64,000 nt of DNA, from assembly GCA_030433355.1 (NCBI GenBank), contig JAUIMG010000001.1, forward strand, positions 1 to 64,000. The letters are read 5' to 3'. Origin of the DNA: Bacteroidia bacterium (GTDB lineage: Bacteria; Bacteroidota; Bacteroidia; Flavobacteriales_E; Vicingaceae). Below, in pieces: positions 47,230 through 56,664 of this stretch (position 1 is its first letter; every line of letters begins with the position of its first letter). Made by a program: the position numbers and the translations under genes. The notes under the pieces are model-generated. The model saw only the letters and a program-made list of their open reading frames with translations, did not search any database and had not been told where the DNA came from.

Positions 47230-48186
47230 TTACAAAAATCTAACGCTTTTGTATCTTTCTAACTTAACTTTCTTCTGAATCTTATAACAGTAGTTTAACA
47301 TAAACTCTAAACTACCATCGTTATAATCTCCTAAGTCAGAAATGTTGTAATCATAAGCGAAACCAAATCTTAATCCTTCAACTTGAGGGATGTTGACTCC
47401 ACCTAAGAAAGCGATAGCATCTTCGACACGATAAGTAACGCCACCCCAGACCAGATTATTGTACAGGACATTAGCATTAATATCTATTTGTGTATTAACA
47501 GCGTCTGTTTTTATGAAAAGAGAAGGCTGCAATTGAAACATTGAATTAATATCATATTCATAGCCAGCAGTAATGTAGTAATGTCTTACTTGACTAAATG
47601 CATATTGAGAATTGTCACTTAAAGATTCCGAAAAAGTTGGTTGAGTTAAGTGTGTAGATGAAATACCTACGTATAATTCTTTCGTGTAATAATAAAGTCC
47701 TAAACCTAAATCAAAAACTGTTGCTCCAGCTTCGCTATTTGGAATAAAAGGATCTTCTGTACCATCAAAGTTACCCTCTGATGTTCTCCAATCAGCCGAA
47801 ATAGATTGATTAAATAAGCCAGGCTCGATACCAATACCTAACACCCCTTGAGCAATTCTATAATGATAGGCCAAAGCCAATTTCACATTTAATGAATTAA
47901 TAGGACCAATTTCATCTTGAATAACCGTTAATCCTGCACCTAATTGATGCTTTTGTTTTAACTTAAAACCTCCATCTATACTTAGTACATTAGTTCTTGG
48001 GTTTCCTTCAAAACCCATCCACTGCTCTCTTGTTAATATGGTACCACAAATAGAACCATTTGAACCAGCATACCCTGGGTTTGTCGCTAAACGATTAAAC
48101 ATATTTTGAGTAAACTGAGGATCTTGTTGAGCCTTTACTCCCAAAATACTTACCAAACCTAACAGAAATAGCGAAATCTTTTTCAT
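47230..48186 (-). CDS. porP: PorP/SprF-family T9SS membrane protein
   Basis: This 318-residue outer-membrane protein of the PorP/SprF family has signal peptide MKKISLFLLGLVSILGVKAQ. The family N-terminus QDPQFTQNMFNRLATNPGYAGS comes next, then REQWMGFEGNPRTNVLSIDG, with beta-strands to the end (GLRFGFAYDYNISDLGDYNDG). Members in this family link type IX secretion to gliding or help specific adhesins reach the surface. Placed directly before gldK in the same direction, it is the expected first gene of the core operon. Whether it is the PorP orthologue or a SprF paralogue partnered with a particular adhesin cannot be decided from the window. Confidence 0.93.
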   Translation of the reverse strand: MKKISLFLLGLVSILGVKAQQDPQFTQNMFNRLATNPGYAGSNGSICGTILTREQWMGFEGNPRTNVLSIDGGFKLKQKHQLGAGLTVIQDEIGPINSLNVKLALAYHYRIAQGVLGIGIEPGLFNQSISADWRTSEGNFDGTEDPFIPNSEAGATVFDLGLGLYYYTKELYVGISSTHLTQPTFSESLSDNSQYAFSQVRHYYITAGYEYDINSMFQLQPSLFIKTDAVNTQIDINANVLYNNLVWGGVTYRVEDAIAFLGGVNIPQVEGLRFGFAYDYNISDLGDYNDGSLEFMLNYCYKIQKKVKLERYKSVRFL

Positions 48187-48294
48187 AAAACTAGCGACAG
48201 ATTTTAATCCTAAACTTAAACAGTGGCCTAAAATACTTAAAAATTAATTCAGAGCACAATAATTAAAGTTACAAATTTTAAATTTTAACACAAT

Positions 48295-49449
48295 CTATTT
48301 TAATTTTTTAAATGTTTGGAACCATCTTTCAGGTAGTTCATTCTTTAATGCAGACTCATAGTCGCTATATTGGCAAGGTAACATTAAATGCCTTTCATAT
48401 TTTTTGAACATGCTAAAATGATAGGGCACTTCCATCCACCATCTATCACTTTTAGGGCTTTTATAAAAAACTATCTCTTGTTTTCCTTCGTCTATTGCAA
48501 CTGTATATTTGGTATAAGAATTCTTAGAGGCAATGGGAAAGTCAGATTTCCTTTGATAAAAGCCTTCTATAAAATACCATATCATCTGCGAAATAAGATG
48601 CGCAGTTGTGTCTCTAAAATCTAAAGTAGGATTGTAGTCATAGATTCCAAAGGATGTTAACTTATCATTCATTCCAGCATATCTGGACAATTGACAAGCT
48701 TGCTCAGAAGTTAAACCATTTGGTGATGGACTAGCATGAGCAGGACTATATTGTTGCGCAATTGCCCTTAGATTAAAACTAACAAAATCAGCATTTCTTA
48801 AAACAGGCTCTGCTAGTTTAATATCATTTTTTATCACCCCTAAACGATGAATATCATAAAACAACTCATCTAATAAGTTGAGTTCTTTTTGATCTACAAA
48901 ATAAGTTTGATAAGCTAGGTTACTATAATTAAAGAGAGCATTAGGTTGATGCAGTAAAATCTTACTGAAATAATTTTCTGAGTTTATCCCTTCGTCTGAA
49001 TTTCCTAAAGAAAACTTAGAGTCAATAGAAACAAGATTAGCGGTTTGCTCTAGCTGAGCATAAGCTAAGTAAGTAGCGTAAGTCAAGTCTTGGCTTCCAC
49101 CTAGTATTATTGGCAATATATTTTGCCTTATCAAAAAAGTTACGGATTCTTTTAAGGCAAAGTAAGTATCGTTTTGAGTATTACCTGCCTTAATAGAACC
49201 TAAATCAATAATTTTTATATCATGATTAGGTTTGTGTAATTGATACAAGTACTCTCTAACTTTTTCAGCGCCTTCAATTGCTCCAAGATTATCTACTGCC
49301 CCCCTATCTTCTTCAACACTTATTAGAGCGATATCGGCATTAGTTATTTCCTCAATAGGCAATAGACATTTACCTATTTGATTTTGACTTAACTCTTTCT
49401 CAAGAGATTTAGACCAGCTAAATGCTTCAAAATACTCTTCTATTTGCAT
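48295..49449 (-). CDS. Arginase-fold protein lacking metal ligands (formimidoylglutamase-like)
   Basis: The 384-residue protein has the ureohydrolase (arginase/agmatinase/formimidoylglutamase) fold. It is recognisable from ILPIILGGSQDLTYA at 111-125, VSIDSKFSLG at 140-149, VSFNLRAI at 223-230 and SPNGLTSEQA near 242. In active members these positions read GG-x-H, D-A-H-x-D and S-x-D-x-D and bind two Mn2+. Here they read GGSQ (Gln120), D143-S-K-F-S147 and S-F-N226-L-R228. Only one of six ligands (D143) is kept, so hydrolysis by the usual mechanism is unlikely. The gene abuts topA (sharing base 49449) and precedes the T9SS operon, a neighbourhood seen in other Bacteroidota. A regulatory or structural role is possible but unknown. 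Confidence 0.85.
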   Translation of the reverse strand: MQIEEYFEAFSWSKSLEKELSQNQIGKCLLPIEEITNADIALISVEEDRGAVDNLGAIEGAEKVREYLYQLHKPNHDIKIIDLGSIKAGNTQNDTYFALKESVTFLIRQNILPIILGGSQDLTYATYLAYAQLEQTANLVSIDSKFSLGNSDEGINSENYFSKILLHQPNALFNYSNLAYQTYFVDQKELNLLDELFYDIHRLGVIKNDIKLAEPVLRNADFVSFNLRAIAQQYSPAHASPSPNGLTSEQACQLSRYAGMNDKLTSFGIYDYNPTLDFRDTTAHLISQMIWYFIEGFYQRKSDFPIASKNSYTKYTVAIDEGKQEIVFYKSPKSDRWWMEVPYHFSMFKKYERHLMLPCQYSDYESALKNELPERWFQTFKKLK

Positions 49450-51941
49450 TAGTTAGATTTCTTTTTTTTCTTAGATGTTTTAGACTTTTTTGCAGGTGCT
49501 TTCTCTTCAATCATTTTTTTTGCTTCTTCTAAAGTTAAATTCTCCACCTTAAAAGTTTTGGGCAATTCAATTTTAACCTTTCCTTTTATAATATTAAACC
49601 TTCCCCATCTAGCTTTCTGAACTGAAATACCTTCTTCATCCCAACGGTGAACATACTTTTCAATTTCCTTCTGCTTTTTAGTTTCAATCAGCTCAACAAT
49701 ATCCTCATGACTTAAGTTATCAAAGTTGTACTTCTTATTTACATTAATAAACATTCCATTCCACTTGATAAAGGGGCCGAATCTTCCAACTCCTTTTTGA
49801 ACAGGCATATTTTCATATTCATCAATTGGAGCGTCAGCCTGCTGCTTTTCTTTTATTAACTCAATTGCTCTCTTTAAATCTACATTAGTCATTTCCTCAT
49901 CTTTGGGTATAGAGACAAACATATCTCCGAATTTAACATAAGGACCGTATCTTCCTTGAGCAACTACAATTTCCTTATTTTCATATGTACCTATTGTTTT
50001 AGGAAACTTAAAAAGCTGTAATGCTTCTTCTAATGTAATCTCCCCTATAGTTTGACCAGTTAATAAACTTGCAAACTTTGCCCCCTCTGGATCATCCGTT
50101 TTCCCAATTTGGGCCATAGGTCCAAATTTTCCTATTCGAACAATCAATGGCCTTCCAGATTCCGGATCAATCCCTAAATCTCTTTCACCGCTAGCTCTGT
50201 CCGCATTTTCGAGAGTGTCTTCTATTTTTGAGTGAAATGGTGTATAGAACTCTCTTATCATCTGATCCCATTGCTTCTTCCCTTCAGCAACTTCATCAAA
50301 TTGCTCTTCAATTTTAGCAGTAAAACTGTAGTCCAGAATAGTGTTAAAATGCTCCACCAAAAAATCAGTAACCACTACTCCAATATCGGTAGGAAACATT
50401 TTCTTCTTTTCGAACCCAAAGTTTTCTTTGGCTTTCACATCATTTATATTTCCATTCACCAGGGTCAATGTGGTAAAATCTCTTTGTTTACCCTCTCTGT
50501 CTTCTTTTACAACATAACCTCTATTCTGCACTGTTGAAATTGTTGGAGCATAAGTAGATGGTCGTCCTATCCCTAAAGCTTCTAGTTTTTTAACAAGACT
50601 AGCCTCCGTGTATCTTGGAGGGTAATGGGTAAAACGCTCTGTGGCAGAAACTTCTTGCATCTCGAGTTTTTCACCAACTGCTAAAGGAGGTAAAATTCCT
50701 TCCTTTTCGGAATTATCTTCATCATCTGTACCTTCTAAGTATACTTTTAAAAACCCATCGAAAAGCAATACTTCTCCTTTTGCAATAAAGCTTTCTTCAA
50801 CAGTAGAAATATTAATTTTAACGGTTGTTTTTTCCAGTTTTGCATCGCTCATTTGCGAAGCAATCGTTCTTTTCCAAATCAAATCATACAACCTTGCCTG
50901 TCTTGGATCACCAGAAAATGTATGATCATTCATATAAGTCGGACGAATGGCCTCATGAGCTTCCTGTGCTCCTTTAGCTTTAGTCTTGTATGTTCTTACC
51001 TTAGAATATTCTTCCCCATAAGAAGAAATAATTTCCTTTTTGGCTGCTCCTATGGCCTCATTAGATAAATTAACCGAATCGGTTCTCATATAGGTTATCT
51101 TTCCTGCTTCATAAAGACGTTGAGCAACAGACATGGTTTGAGAGACAGAAAAACCAAGTTTCCTACTAGCTTCTTGCTGAAGCGTAGAGGTTGTAAATGG
51201 TGCAGCAGGAGATTTTTTTGCTGGTTTAGTTTCTAAGTCTTCTATAGTAAACTCAGCATCTTTACATTTTTCTAAAAATGTTTTTGCTTCTTCTTTAGTA
51301 CTAAATCGTTGTGGTAATTCAGCCTTTAAAATGGAATTATCGCTGACAACAAAACCTGCCACTACTTTATAAGAGGATGAATAATTAAAATCTAAGATCT
51401 CCTTTTCCCTTTCAACAATTAATCGAACAGCTACAGATTGAACTCTACCTGCAGATAAAGATGGTTTTATCTTTTTCCATAATACAGGAGATAATTCATA
51501 CCCAACTAAACGATCTAATACTCTACGGGCTTGCTGTGCATCAACTAAATCTTTATTTAATTTTCTAGGATTTTCAATTGCTTTGGTTATAGCAGACTTA
51601 GTAATTTCATGAAAAACAATTCTTTTAGTTTTTTCTTCTTTTAGATTTAAGGCTTCTAATAAATGCCATGAAATAGCCTCTCCTTCCCGATCCTCATCAC
51701 TTGCTAGCCAAACTATTTCAGCTGAATTTGCGCTCTTTTTTAAATCTGCAACTACTTTCTTTTTATCATCTGAAATCACATATTGAGGTTCAAAGTTATT
51801 TTCAATATCTATTGAAATATTTTTACCAGGTAAATCTCTTATATGACCAAAACTTGATTTTACAGTAAAATCCTTCCCTAAAAACCTTTCGATGGTTTTC
51901 GCTTTTGCCGGAGACTCTACTATTACTAGGTTTTTTGACAT
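49449..51941 (-). CDS. topA: DNA topoisomerase I
   Basis: This type IA topoisomerase relaxes negative supercoils. The 830-residue protein begins MSKNLVIVESPAKAKTIERFLG. It has the TOPRIM domain with DEDREGEAISWHL, the gate-ring motifs RVQSVAVRLIV and FTTSTLQQEASRKLGFS, and the catalytic tyrosine in GKITYMRTDSVNLS. Instead of the zinc fingers of the E. coli enzyme it carries several C-terminal repeats of the 'R.GKFGP...G' and 'GRYGPYVKFG' type. A lysine-rich tail (KKSKTSKKKKKSN) may aid DNA binding. It overlaps the arginase-fold gene by one base and is divergent from miaB across 222 bp containing two perfect palindromes. Confidence 0.96.
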   Translation of the reverse strand: MSKNLVIVESPAKAKTIERFLGKDFTVKSSFGHIRDLPGKNISIDIENNFEPQYVISDDKKKVVADLKKSANSAEIVWLASDEDREGEAISWHLLEALNLKEEKTKRIVFHEITKSAITKAIENPRKLNKDLVDAQQARRVLDRLVGYELSPVLWKKIKPSLSAGRVQSVAVRLIVEREKEILDFNYSSSYKVVAGFVVSDNSILKAELPQRFSTKEEAKTFLEKCKDAEFTIEDLETKPAKKSPAAPFTTSTLQQEASRKLGFSVSQTMSVAQRLYEAGKITYMRTDSVNLSNEAIGAAKKEIISSYGEEYSKVRTYKTKAKGAQEAHEAIRPTYMNDHTFSGDPRQARLYDLIWKRTIASQMSDAKLEKTTVKINISTVEESFIAKGEVLLFDGFLKVYLEGTDDEDNSEKEGILPPLAVGEKLEMQEVSATERFTHYPPRYTEASLVKKLEALGIGRPSTYAPTISTVQNRGYVVKEDREGKQRDFTTLTLVNGNINDVKAKENFGFEKKKMFPTDIGVVVTDFLVEHFNTILDYSFTAKIEEQFDEVAEGKKQWDQMIREFYTPFHSKIEDTLENADRASGERDLGIDPESGRPLIVRIGKFGPMAQIGKTDDPEGAKFASLLTGQTIGEITLEEALQLFKFPKTIGTYENKEIVVAQGRYGPYVKFGDMFVSIPKDEEMTNVDLKRAIELIKEKQQADAPIDEYENMPVQKGVGRFGPFIKWNGMFINVNKKYNFDNLSHEDIVELIETKKQKEIEKYVHRWDEEGISVQKARWGRFNIIKGKVKIELPKTFKVENLTLEEAKKMIEEKAPAKKSKTSKKKKKSN

Positions 51942-52049
51942 AATTTCTTATTAATTCTTAGTGTTTAAGCTCTTAAAATCAGGGCAAATAAACCCAATAA
52001 TTAACTTTCAATTGAAAAAATTCTATTTTAAATAATTCTAAGGCTTCCT

Positions 52050-52071
52050 TATATTATATTAATATAATATA
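52050..52071. promoter_or_regulatory. Perfect 22-bp A/T palindrome between topA and miaB
   Basis: The 11-nt half TATATTATATT is followed with no spacer by its exact complement AATATAATATA. All 22 positions match. It lies about 110 bp from the topA start and 93 bp from the miaB start. It could be an operator for a dimeric regulator or a cruciform-prone site sensitive to supercoiling, which topA itself controls. A/T-only palindromes are easier to get by chance in a low-GC genome. Confidence 0.4.
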
Positions 52072-52106
52072 GTTTCTTCATATTTTTAACAACGTTCTAC
52101 CCTCTG

Positions 52107-52126
52107 TCATTTTGTCATCAAAATGA
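52107..52126. promoter_or_regulatory. Inverted repeat upstream of miaB
   Basis: TCATTTTG, spacer TCAT, CAAAATGA form a perfect 8-bp inverted repeat ending 37 bp before the miaB start. Its position near the expected promoter of miaB suggests an operator, but no regulator can be named. Confidence 0.4.
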
Positions 52127-52163
52127 TTAAATCCGTAATTTCGCAATCCAAAATATTCAAAGT

Positions 52164-53603
52164 ATGCTAGAAACAAAGACTATAATTGAGGAGAAACAAG
52201 GAGAGGCTTTAGACCGAAAATCTAAACCTATTGCAGGGAATGGCAAAAAAGTATACATTGAAAGTTATGGATGTCAGATGAATTTTTCAGATAGTGAAAT
52301 TGTAGCATCTATTTTAGAAACGGAAGGTTATAGCACAACAAGATTAATGCAAGAGGCAGATATTGTTTTTCTGAACACTTGTTCTATAAGAGAAAAGGCA
52401 GAGCAGACTGTTAGAAAAAGAATAAAAAGTTTTCGAAAAGAAAAAGTTAGAAAGCCCCATATGATTATTGGAGTCTTAGGCTGTATGGCGGAGAGAATGA
52501 AATCCAAGCTTTTAGAGGAAGAAAAATTAGTAGATGTTGTAGTTGGCCCTGATGCATATAGAGACCTACCAAGTTTATTAGAAGAAGTTGATGGAGGGAG
52601 AAAAGCCGTTAATGTAATTCTTTCTAAAGAAGAAACTTATGGCGACCTAAACCCAGTTAGATTAGGAGGAAATGGCGTAACAGCTTTTGTTTCTATTACA
52701 AGAGGATGTGACAATATGTGCACTTTCTGTGTGGTACCATTTACTAGAGGAAGAGAAAGAAGTAGAGAGCCAGAAAGTATTTTAAATGAAGTGAGACAGC
52801 TTTCTAAAGATGGCTACAGGGAGATTACGCTTCTTGGGCAAAATGTTGATTCCTATTTATGGTATGGTGGCGGTCCGAGAAAAGACTTTGATAAGTTAAG
52901 CAAAGAAGAAAAGGAACGAAGTGTAAATTTTGCTCAACTCATGGACCTTGTGGCGCCAATAGATAGGAAAATCAGAATTCGTTTTTCTACATCCCACCCA
53001 AAAGATATGACAGATGATGTTTTAAAAGTAATGGCAAAACATGAAAATATCTGCAAATATATTCACCTACCCTTTCAATCAGGAAATTCTAGGATATTAG
53101 AAATGATGAACAGAGGTTACACTAGAGAATGGTACATTAATCGAATAGAGGCAATTAAAACTATTATCCCGGATTGCTCTATTTCTGCAGATGTAATTAC
53201 AGGCTTTTGTTCTGAAACAGAAGAAGAACATAAAGACACTCTAAGTCTTATGGAATACGTAAAGTATCACTTTGCATACATGTTTAAATATTCTGAAAGA
53301 CCAAATACTCTAGCTCAAAGAAAGTATGAAGATGATATTCCTGAAGAAACCAAGGCTAGAAGATTGAGTGAAATTATTGATTTACAGCAAAAACATTCTT
53401 TAGAGCGTCTTCAAAAGGACGTTGGTAAAACCTATGAAGTATTAGTGGAGGGAGTTTCAAAAAAATCTGAAAACGAATTATATGGCAGGACAACACATAA
53501 TTCAGTTGTTGTTTTTCCAAAAGAAAATTATAAAGCAGGTGACTATGTGATGGTCAAGATTAATTCTTGTACATCTGCTACATTAATTGGCGAAGCAATA
53601 TGA
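52164..53603 (+). CDS. miaB: tRNA-2-methylthio-N6-isopentenyladenosine synthase MiaB
   Basis: This radical-SAM enzyme adds a methylthio group to i6A37 of tRNAs reading UNN codons. The 479-residue protein has the N-terminal UPF0004 domain with three cluster-binding cysteines (C37 in [13 protein letters not shown]73 in [12 protein letters not shown]107 in LGCMAERM). The radical SAM CX3CX2C is at 182, 186 and 189 ([22 protein letters not shown]). A C-terminal TRAM domain follows ([21 protein letters not shown]). The length is slightly above typical because of an N-terminal extension of about 28 residues. The stop overlaps the start of the sigma-54 regulator by 4 bp (ATGA), so it heads a five-gene operon. 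Confidence 0.96.
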   Translation: MLETKTIIEEKQGEALDRKSKPIAGNGKKVYIESYGCQMNFSDSEIVASILETEGYSTTRLMQEADIVFLNTCSIREKAEQTVRKRIKSFRKEKVRKPHMIIGVLGCMAERMKSKLLEEEKLVDVVVGPDAYRDLPSLLEEVDGGRKAVNVILSKEETYGDLNPVRLGGNGVTAFVSITRGCDNMCTFCVVPFTRGRERSREPESILNEVRQLSKDGYREITLLGQNVDSYLWYGGGPRKDFDKLSKEEKERSVNFAQLMDLVAPIDRKIRIRFSTSHPKDMTDDVLKVMAKHENICKYIHLPFQSGNSRILEMMNRGYTREWYINRIEAIKTIIPDCSISADVITGFCSETEEEHKDTLSLMEYVKYHFAYMFKYSERPNTLAQRKYEDDIPEETKARRLSEIIDLQQKHSLERLQKDVGKTYEVLVEGVSKKSENELYGRTTHNSVVVFPKENYKAGDYVMVKINSCTSATLIGEAI

Positions 53604-54865
53604 ATGTAGATCAGATAAAACAGCGTTTTGGTATCATTGGTAATTCCCCCTTATTAACAAGGGCCATAAATATAGCCTCTCAAGTTGCCCCAACCGATTT
53701 ATCTGTCCTCATTTCAGGAGAAAGTGGAACAGGTAAAGAAGTGATGCCGCAAATAGTGCATCAATTAAGCTCTAGAAAACACAACAAGTACATTGCTGTT
53801 AACTGCGGTGCAATTCCCGAAGGAACAATAGACTCAGAACTTTTTGGTCATGAGAAAGGATCTTTTACAGGCGCTCATGAAACTAGAAAAGGTTACTTTG
53901 AAGTTGCTGATGGAGGTACAATTTTTTTAGATGAAGTTGCAGAGTTGCCACTATCTACTCAAGCTAGACTACTAAGAGTTTTAGAAACTGGTGAATTTTT
54001 AAAGGTAGGTAGCTCAAAAGTTCAAAAAACGAATGTTAGAATAGTTGCTGCTACCAATGTAAATATTCCTGAAGCTATAAAAAGAAATAAATTTAGAGAA
54101 GATTTATATTACAGACTAAACACAGTGCCCATTGAAGTTCCTCCTCTAAGAGACCGCAAAGAGGACATTCATTTGATTTTTAGAAAATTTGCTAGTGATT
54201 TCGCAGATAAATATAAAATGCCAACAATCAGACTGACAGAAGGTGCAAAAGAAAAGCTAATGAAGTATCGTTGGCCCGGAAATGTAAGGCAACTAAAAAA
54301 TGTAACTGAACAAATTTCAGTTATTGAAAAAGAAAAGGAAATTGATGAAGAGACCTTAATCAAATACTTACCCATTTCTTCAAACACTTCTCTCCCGGTA
54401 TTATACCAAGGCGATCAAGATGGTTTAAGTGAAAGAGAGATTCTTTACAAGGTTCTTTTTGAAATGAAAAAGGACGTGACCGATCTAAAACAGATTGTGC
54501 GTCAGATTATGAATGGTGACAATTCCATAAAAGAAGAAGAAATTAGCAAGCAATTAATGGAAAGATTGTATACCGAAGAGCTTGCTGATAAAGAAAAGCA
54601 AGCTAGCATACAATTTCATCAAAAAGAAACCAAAGAAGAGAAAGGCATCAAACCAATTGAAGTAAAAGATAATTTTGAAGATTATCGAGAGGATTATCAA
54701 GAAGTTGAAGTGGAAGAGGAATCATTATCTATTTCGGAAACCGAAAAAAAATTGATTAAGAGAGCATTAGAGAAACACCAAGGAAAAAGAAAGTATGCTG
54801 CGGAAGACTTAGGGATTTCGGAAAGAACCTTATATAGAAAAATTAAAGAATACGAGATTGAATGA
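53600..54865 (+). CDS. Sigma-54-dependent transcriptional activator without receiver domain
   Basis: This is an AAA+ enhancer-binding protein that drives open-complex formation by RpoN polymerase. From ATG 53600 it has 421 residues; an in-frame TTG at 53567 lies within miaB and is improbable. There is no N-terminal sensor domain. The AAA+ core starts almost at once, with Walker A GESGTGKE at 40-47, the sigma-54 contact loop GSFTGA at 87-92 and [13 protein letters not shown]. The arginine-rich [22 protein letters not shown] follows. Then comes a long acidic linker of about 120 residues and a Fis-type HTH ([24 protein letters not shown]). It is encoded in the miaB-lptE-secG cluster and probably acts constitutively or through partners. 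Confidence 0.93.
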   Translation: MNVDQIKQRFGIIGNSPLLTRAINIASQVAPTDLSVLISGESGTGKEVMPQIVHQLSSRKHNKYIAVNCGAIPEGTIDSELFGHEKGSFTGAHETRKGYFEVADGGTIFLDEVAELPLSTQARLLRVLETGEFLKVGSSKVQKTNVRIVAATNVNIPEAIKRNKFREDLYYRLNTVPIEVPPLRDRKEDIHLIFRKFASDFADKYKMPTIRLTEGAKEKLMKYRWPGNVRQLKNVTEQISVIEKEKEIDEETLIKYLPISSNTSLPVLYQGDQDGLSEREILYKVLFEMKKDVTDLKQIVRQIMNGDNSIKEEEISKQLMERLYTEELADKEKQASIQFHQKETKEEKGIKPIEVKDNFEDYREDYQEVEVEEESLSISETEKKLIKRALEKHQGKRKYAAEDLGISERTLYRKIKEYEIE

Positions 54866-55374
54866 ATAGGCTGATACTCCCCTTTTTAATTGCTTTAATA
54901 GTTAGCACTTTCTATTGGTCTTGCTCTACTTCGTATTCATTCACAGGCGCATCTATATCGCCTGAAGTAAAAACTGTTTCCATAGATTTTTTTTCCAGCT
55001 ACGCTCCTTTAGCTCCACCAATAGCCGGTCAGCTATTTACAGAAGCAATGAAAGATATATTCTTATCCCAAACAAACCTAGTATTAGTTAAATCCAATGG
55101 AGATCTAGAATTTTCGGGCTCAATTACTGGTTACAGAACCTCTCCAGTTGCTATTCAAGGTAATGAAACAGCAGCTTTAAATAGAGTTACAATGACTGTA
55201 AATGTAAAATTCATTAATAACATTGATGAGAGCCAAAGTTTTGAAACTAATTTCTCCAGATTTGAAGACTTTGAAACATCACAAGACCTATCTTCTGTTG
55301 AGGAAGAGATAATAAGAAGTATTAACGATCAGCTTACTCAAGATATATTTAATAAATCTGTAACCAACTGGTAA
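54862..55374 (+). CDS. lptE: LPS-assembly lipoprotein LptE
   Basis: LptE plugs and assembles the LptD channel that inserts LPS into the outer leaflet. The 170-residue protein has a lipoprotein signal with Cys21 (LIALIVSTFYWSCSTSYSFTGA). The Bacteroidota LptE signature VKTVSIDFFSSYAPLAPPIAGQLFTEAMKDIFL follows, then SGSITGYRTSPVAIQ. Its ATG overlaps the regulator stop by 4 bp and its stop TAA shares a base with the next start, so it is tightly coupled in the operon. Together with lptB in this window it covers the two ends of the LPS transport bridge. Confidence 0.88.
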   Translation: MNRLILPFLIALIVSTFYWSCSTSYSFTGASISPEVKTVSIDFFSSYAPLAPPIAGQLFTEAMKDIFLSQTNLVLVKSNGDLEFSGSITGYRTSPVAIQGNETAALNRVTMTVNVKFINNIDESQSFETNFSRFEDFETSQDLSSVEEEIIRSINDQLTQDIFNKSVTNW

Positions 55375-56153
55375 TGAGAAAGAGTGACTTTACAGACTAT
55401 CTAATAGAAATTAAAAATCTCAACCAAGAAGCTATTTCTGTTCTTGACCCAGTATTAGAAAAGTTTCCATATTTCTCTGCTGCTCACATTCTGAAAAGTA
55501 AGGCATTAAAAAAAATTGATAGTATTGAGTTAGAGAAACAATTGAGGATTGCTGCCGCCTATTCTGGTGATAGGAAACAACTACAAAGTCACTTAACAAA
55601 TATTGAATCAGATATTGTTACTGACTTAGAATCGGAAATTATTATAGAGTCAAAAGATATAATTGAAGAGGAGAATATCTACGATAACACTTTAGAACAG
55701 CAAATCCTTGTTGAAGCAATCAATAGTTCCATACTGCAAGAAATACCAAATGAGATAGAAGAAAAGAATGAATTAATAGAAGAAGAGGAAATAGTTACTG
55801 AAAAACCATCATTTGACACGGAGACCTTACACAGTTTTAGTAGTTGGTTAGGTCATTTTTCTAATCAAAAAGTAGAGTTTATTAAACCACAAAATGAAAA
55901 GTTAGTAGCAATATCTCAAGCTGCCAAGAGCATTCAAAAGAAGGCTGAATTCTACTCTGCATCTAAGATGGCTAAGCTAAGTGTACAAGAAGATGATGAT
56001 TTAATTACTGAAACTTTAGCTAATGTTTATGTTAGTCAGGCAAACTATCAAAAGGCAATTATAGCCTTTGAAAAATTACAGTTGAAATTCCCGGAAAAAA
56101 AGATTTATTTTGCAGGCCGAATTAAAGAAGTCCAACTTCTTGCTAAATCATAA
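55374..56153 (+). CDS. TPR-like protein of unknown function
   Basis: This 259-residue soluble protein has no signal peptide. The N-terminus resembles one or two helical repeats (LDPVLEKFPYFSAAHILKSKALKKI). A long acidic middle segment follows (IEEKNELIEEEEIVTEKP). The C-terminal TPR-like helices (ETLANVYVSQANYQKAIIAFEKLQLKFPEKKIYFAGRI) end the chain. The final motif matches the tetratricopeptide pattern well. It lies between lptE and secG in the same operon, a position conserved in flavobacteria as far as I recall, and may assist envelope biogenesis. No specific function can be assigned. Confidence 0.75.
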   Translation: MRKSDFTDYLIEIKNLNQEAISVLDPVLEKFPYFSAAHILKSKALKKIDSIELEKQLRIAAAYSGDRKQLQSHLTNIESDIVTDLESEIIIESKDIIEEENIYDNTLEQQILVEAINSSILQEIPNEIEEKNELIEEEEIVTEKPSFDTETLHSFSSWLGHFSNQKVEFIKPQNEKLVAISQAAKSIQKKAEFYSASKMAKLSVQEDDDLITETLANVYVSQANYQKAIIAFEKLQLKFPEKKIYFAGRIKEVQLLAKS

Positions 56154-56156
56154 ACA

Positions 56157-56555
56157 ATGTTTGTATTTGTATCCGTTTTAATTTTTATAATAGCAATCTT
56201 ATTAATACTTGTTATTTTAGTGCAGAACCCTAAAGGTGGTTTAGCTTCTAACTTTTCCTCTTCTAACCAAGTTATGGGTGTTAGAAAAACAACAGATTTC
56301 TTAGAAAAAGCTACATGGACATTAGGAATTGCATTATTAATTTTTAGTGTGGTATCTTCTTCTTTAATTGGAGGCCCAACAAAAGCTGTTAGCAATAATG
56401 AGTCAGAATTGACTGATGAAGCCAATCAAGTAATTATTCCACAGAGTCAAGCGCCACAGATTCAAGAAGGTGTACCAGTAGATCAAAATGCTGCTCCCTC
56501 TTCAAGTTCACAAGAAAATGACCTCTTACCTCAAGGAGACGAAGAAGAAGAATAG
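56157..56555 (+). CDS. secG: Preprotein translocase subunit SecG
   Basis: SecG is the small third subunit of the SecYEG channel. The 132-residue protein has two membrane helices (VSVLIFIIAILLILVILVQNP and ATWTLGIALLIFSVVSSSLI) joined by the family loop PKGGLASNFSSSNQVMGVRKTTDFLEK. A long Gln/Ser/Glu-rich hydrophilic tail ends in GDEEEE. This tail is longer than in enterobacterial SecG, as is usual in Bacteroidota. It is the last gene of the miaB-regulator-lptE-TPR-secG operon, starting 3 bp after the TPR gene, and is followed by a terminator hairpin at 56576-56613. Confidence 0.92.
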   Translation: MFVFVSVLIFIIAILLILVILVQNPKGGLASNFSSSNQVMGVRKTTDFLEKATWTLGIALLIFSVVSSSLIGGPTKAVSNNESELTDEANQVIIPQSQAPQIQEGVPVDQNAAPSSSSQENDLLPQGDEEEE

Positions 56556-56575
56556 GAGTAGATTTAGAGAAATTT

Positions 56576-56613
56576 AAAATGTCAGTATGTCAGCCATGCT
56601 GACATTTTTTTTT
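56576..56613 (+). terminator. Intrinsic terminator after secG
   Basis: AAAATGTCAGTATG pairs with CATGCTGACATTTT (one G-T wobble) around the loop TCAGC, and the stem runs into a run of nine T. It sits 20 bp after the secG stop and separates the miaB-secG operon from groES-groEL. Confidence 0.9.
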
Positions 56614-56664
56614 GCTTTAAACTGAAACACTGCAAATATTTCCGCCTTTCTATGCAATAAGGAA

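Noticed and set aside
53567-53599. Upstream TTG start for the sigma-54 activator giving 11 extra residues
   Set aside because: It lies inside the miaB 3' end. The ATG at 53600 forms the typical ATGA overlap and starts directly before the conserved region.
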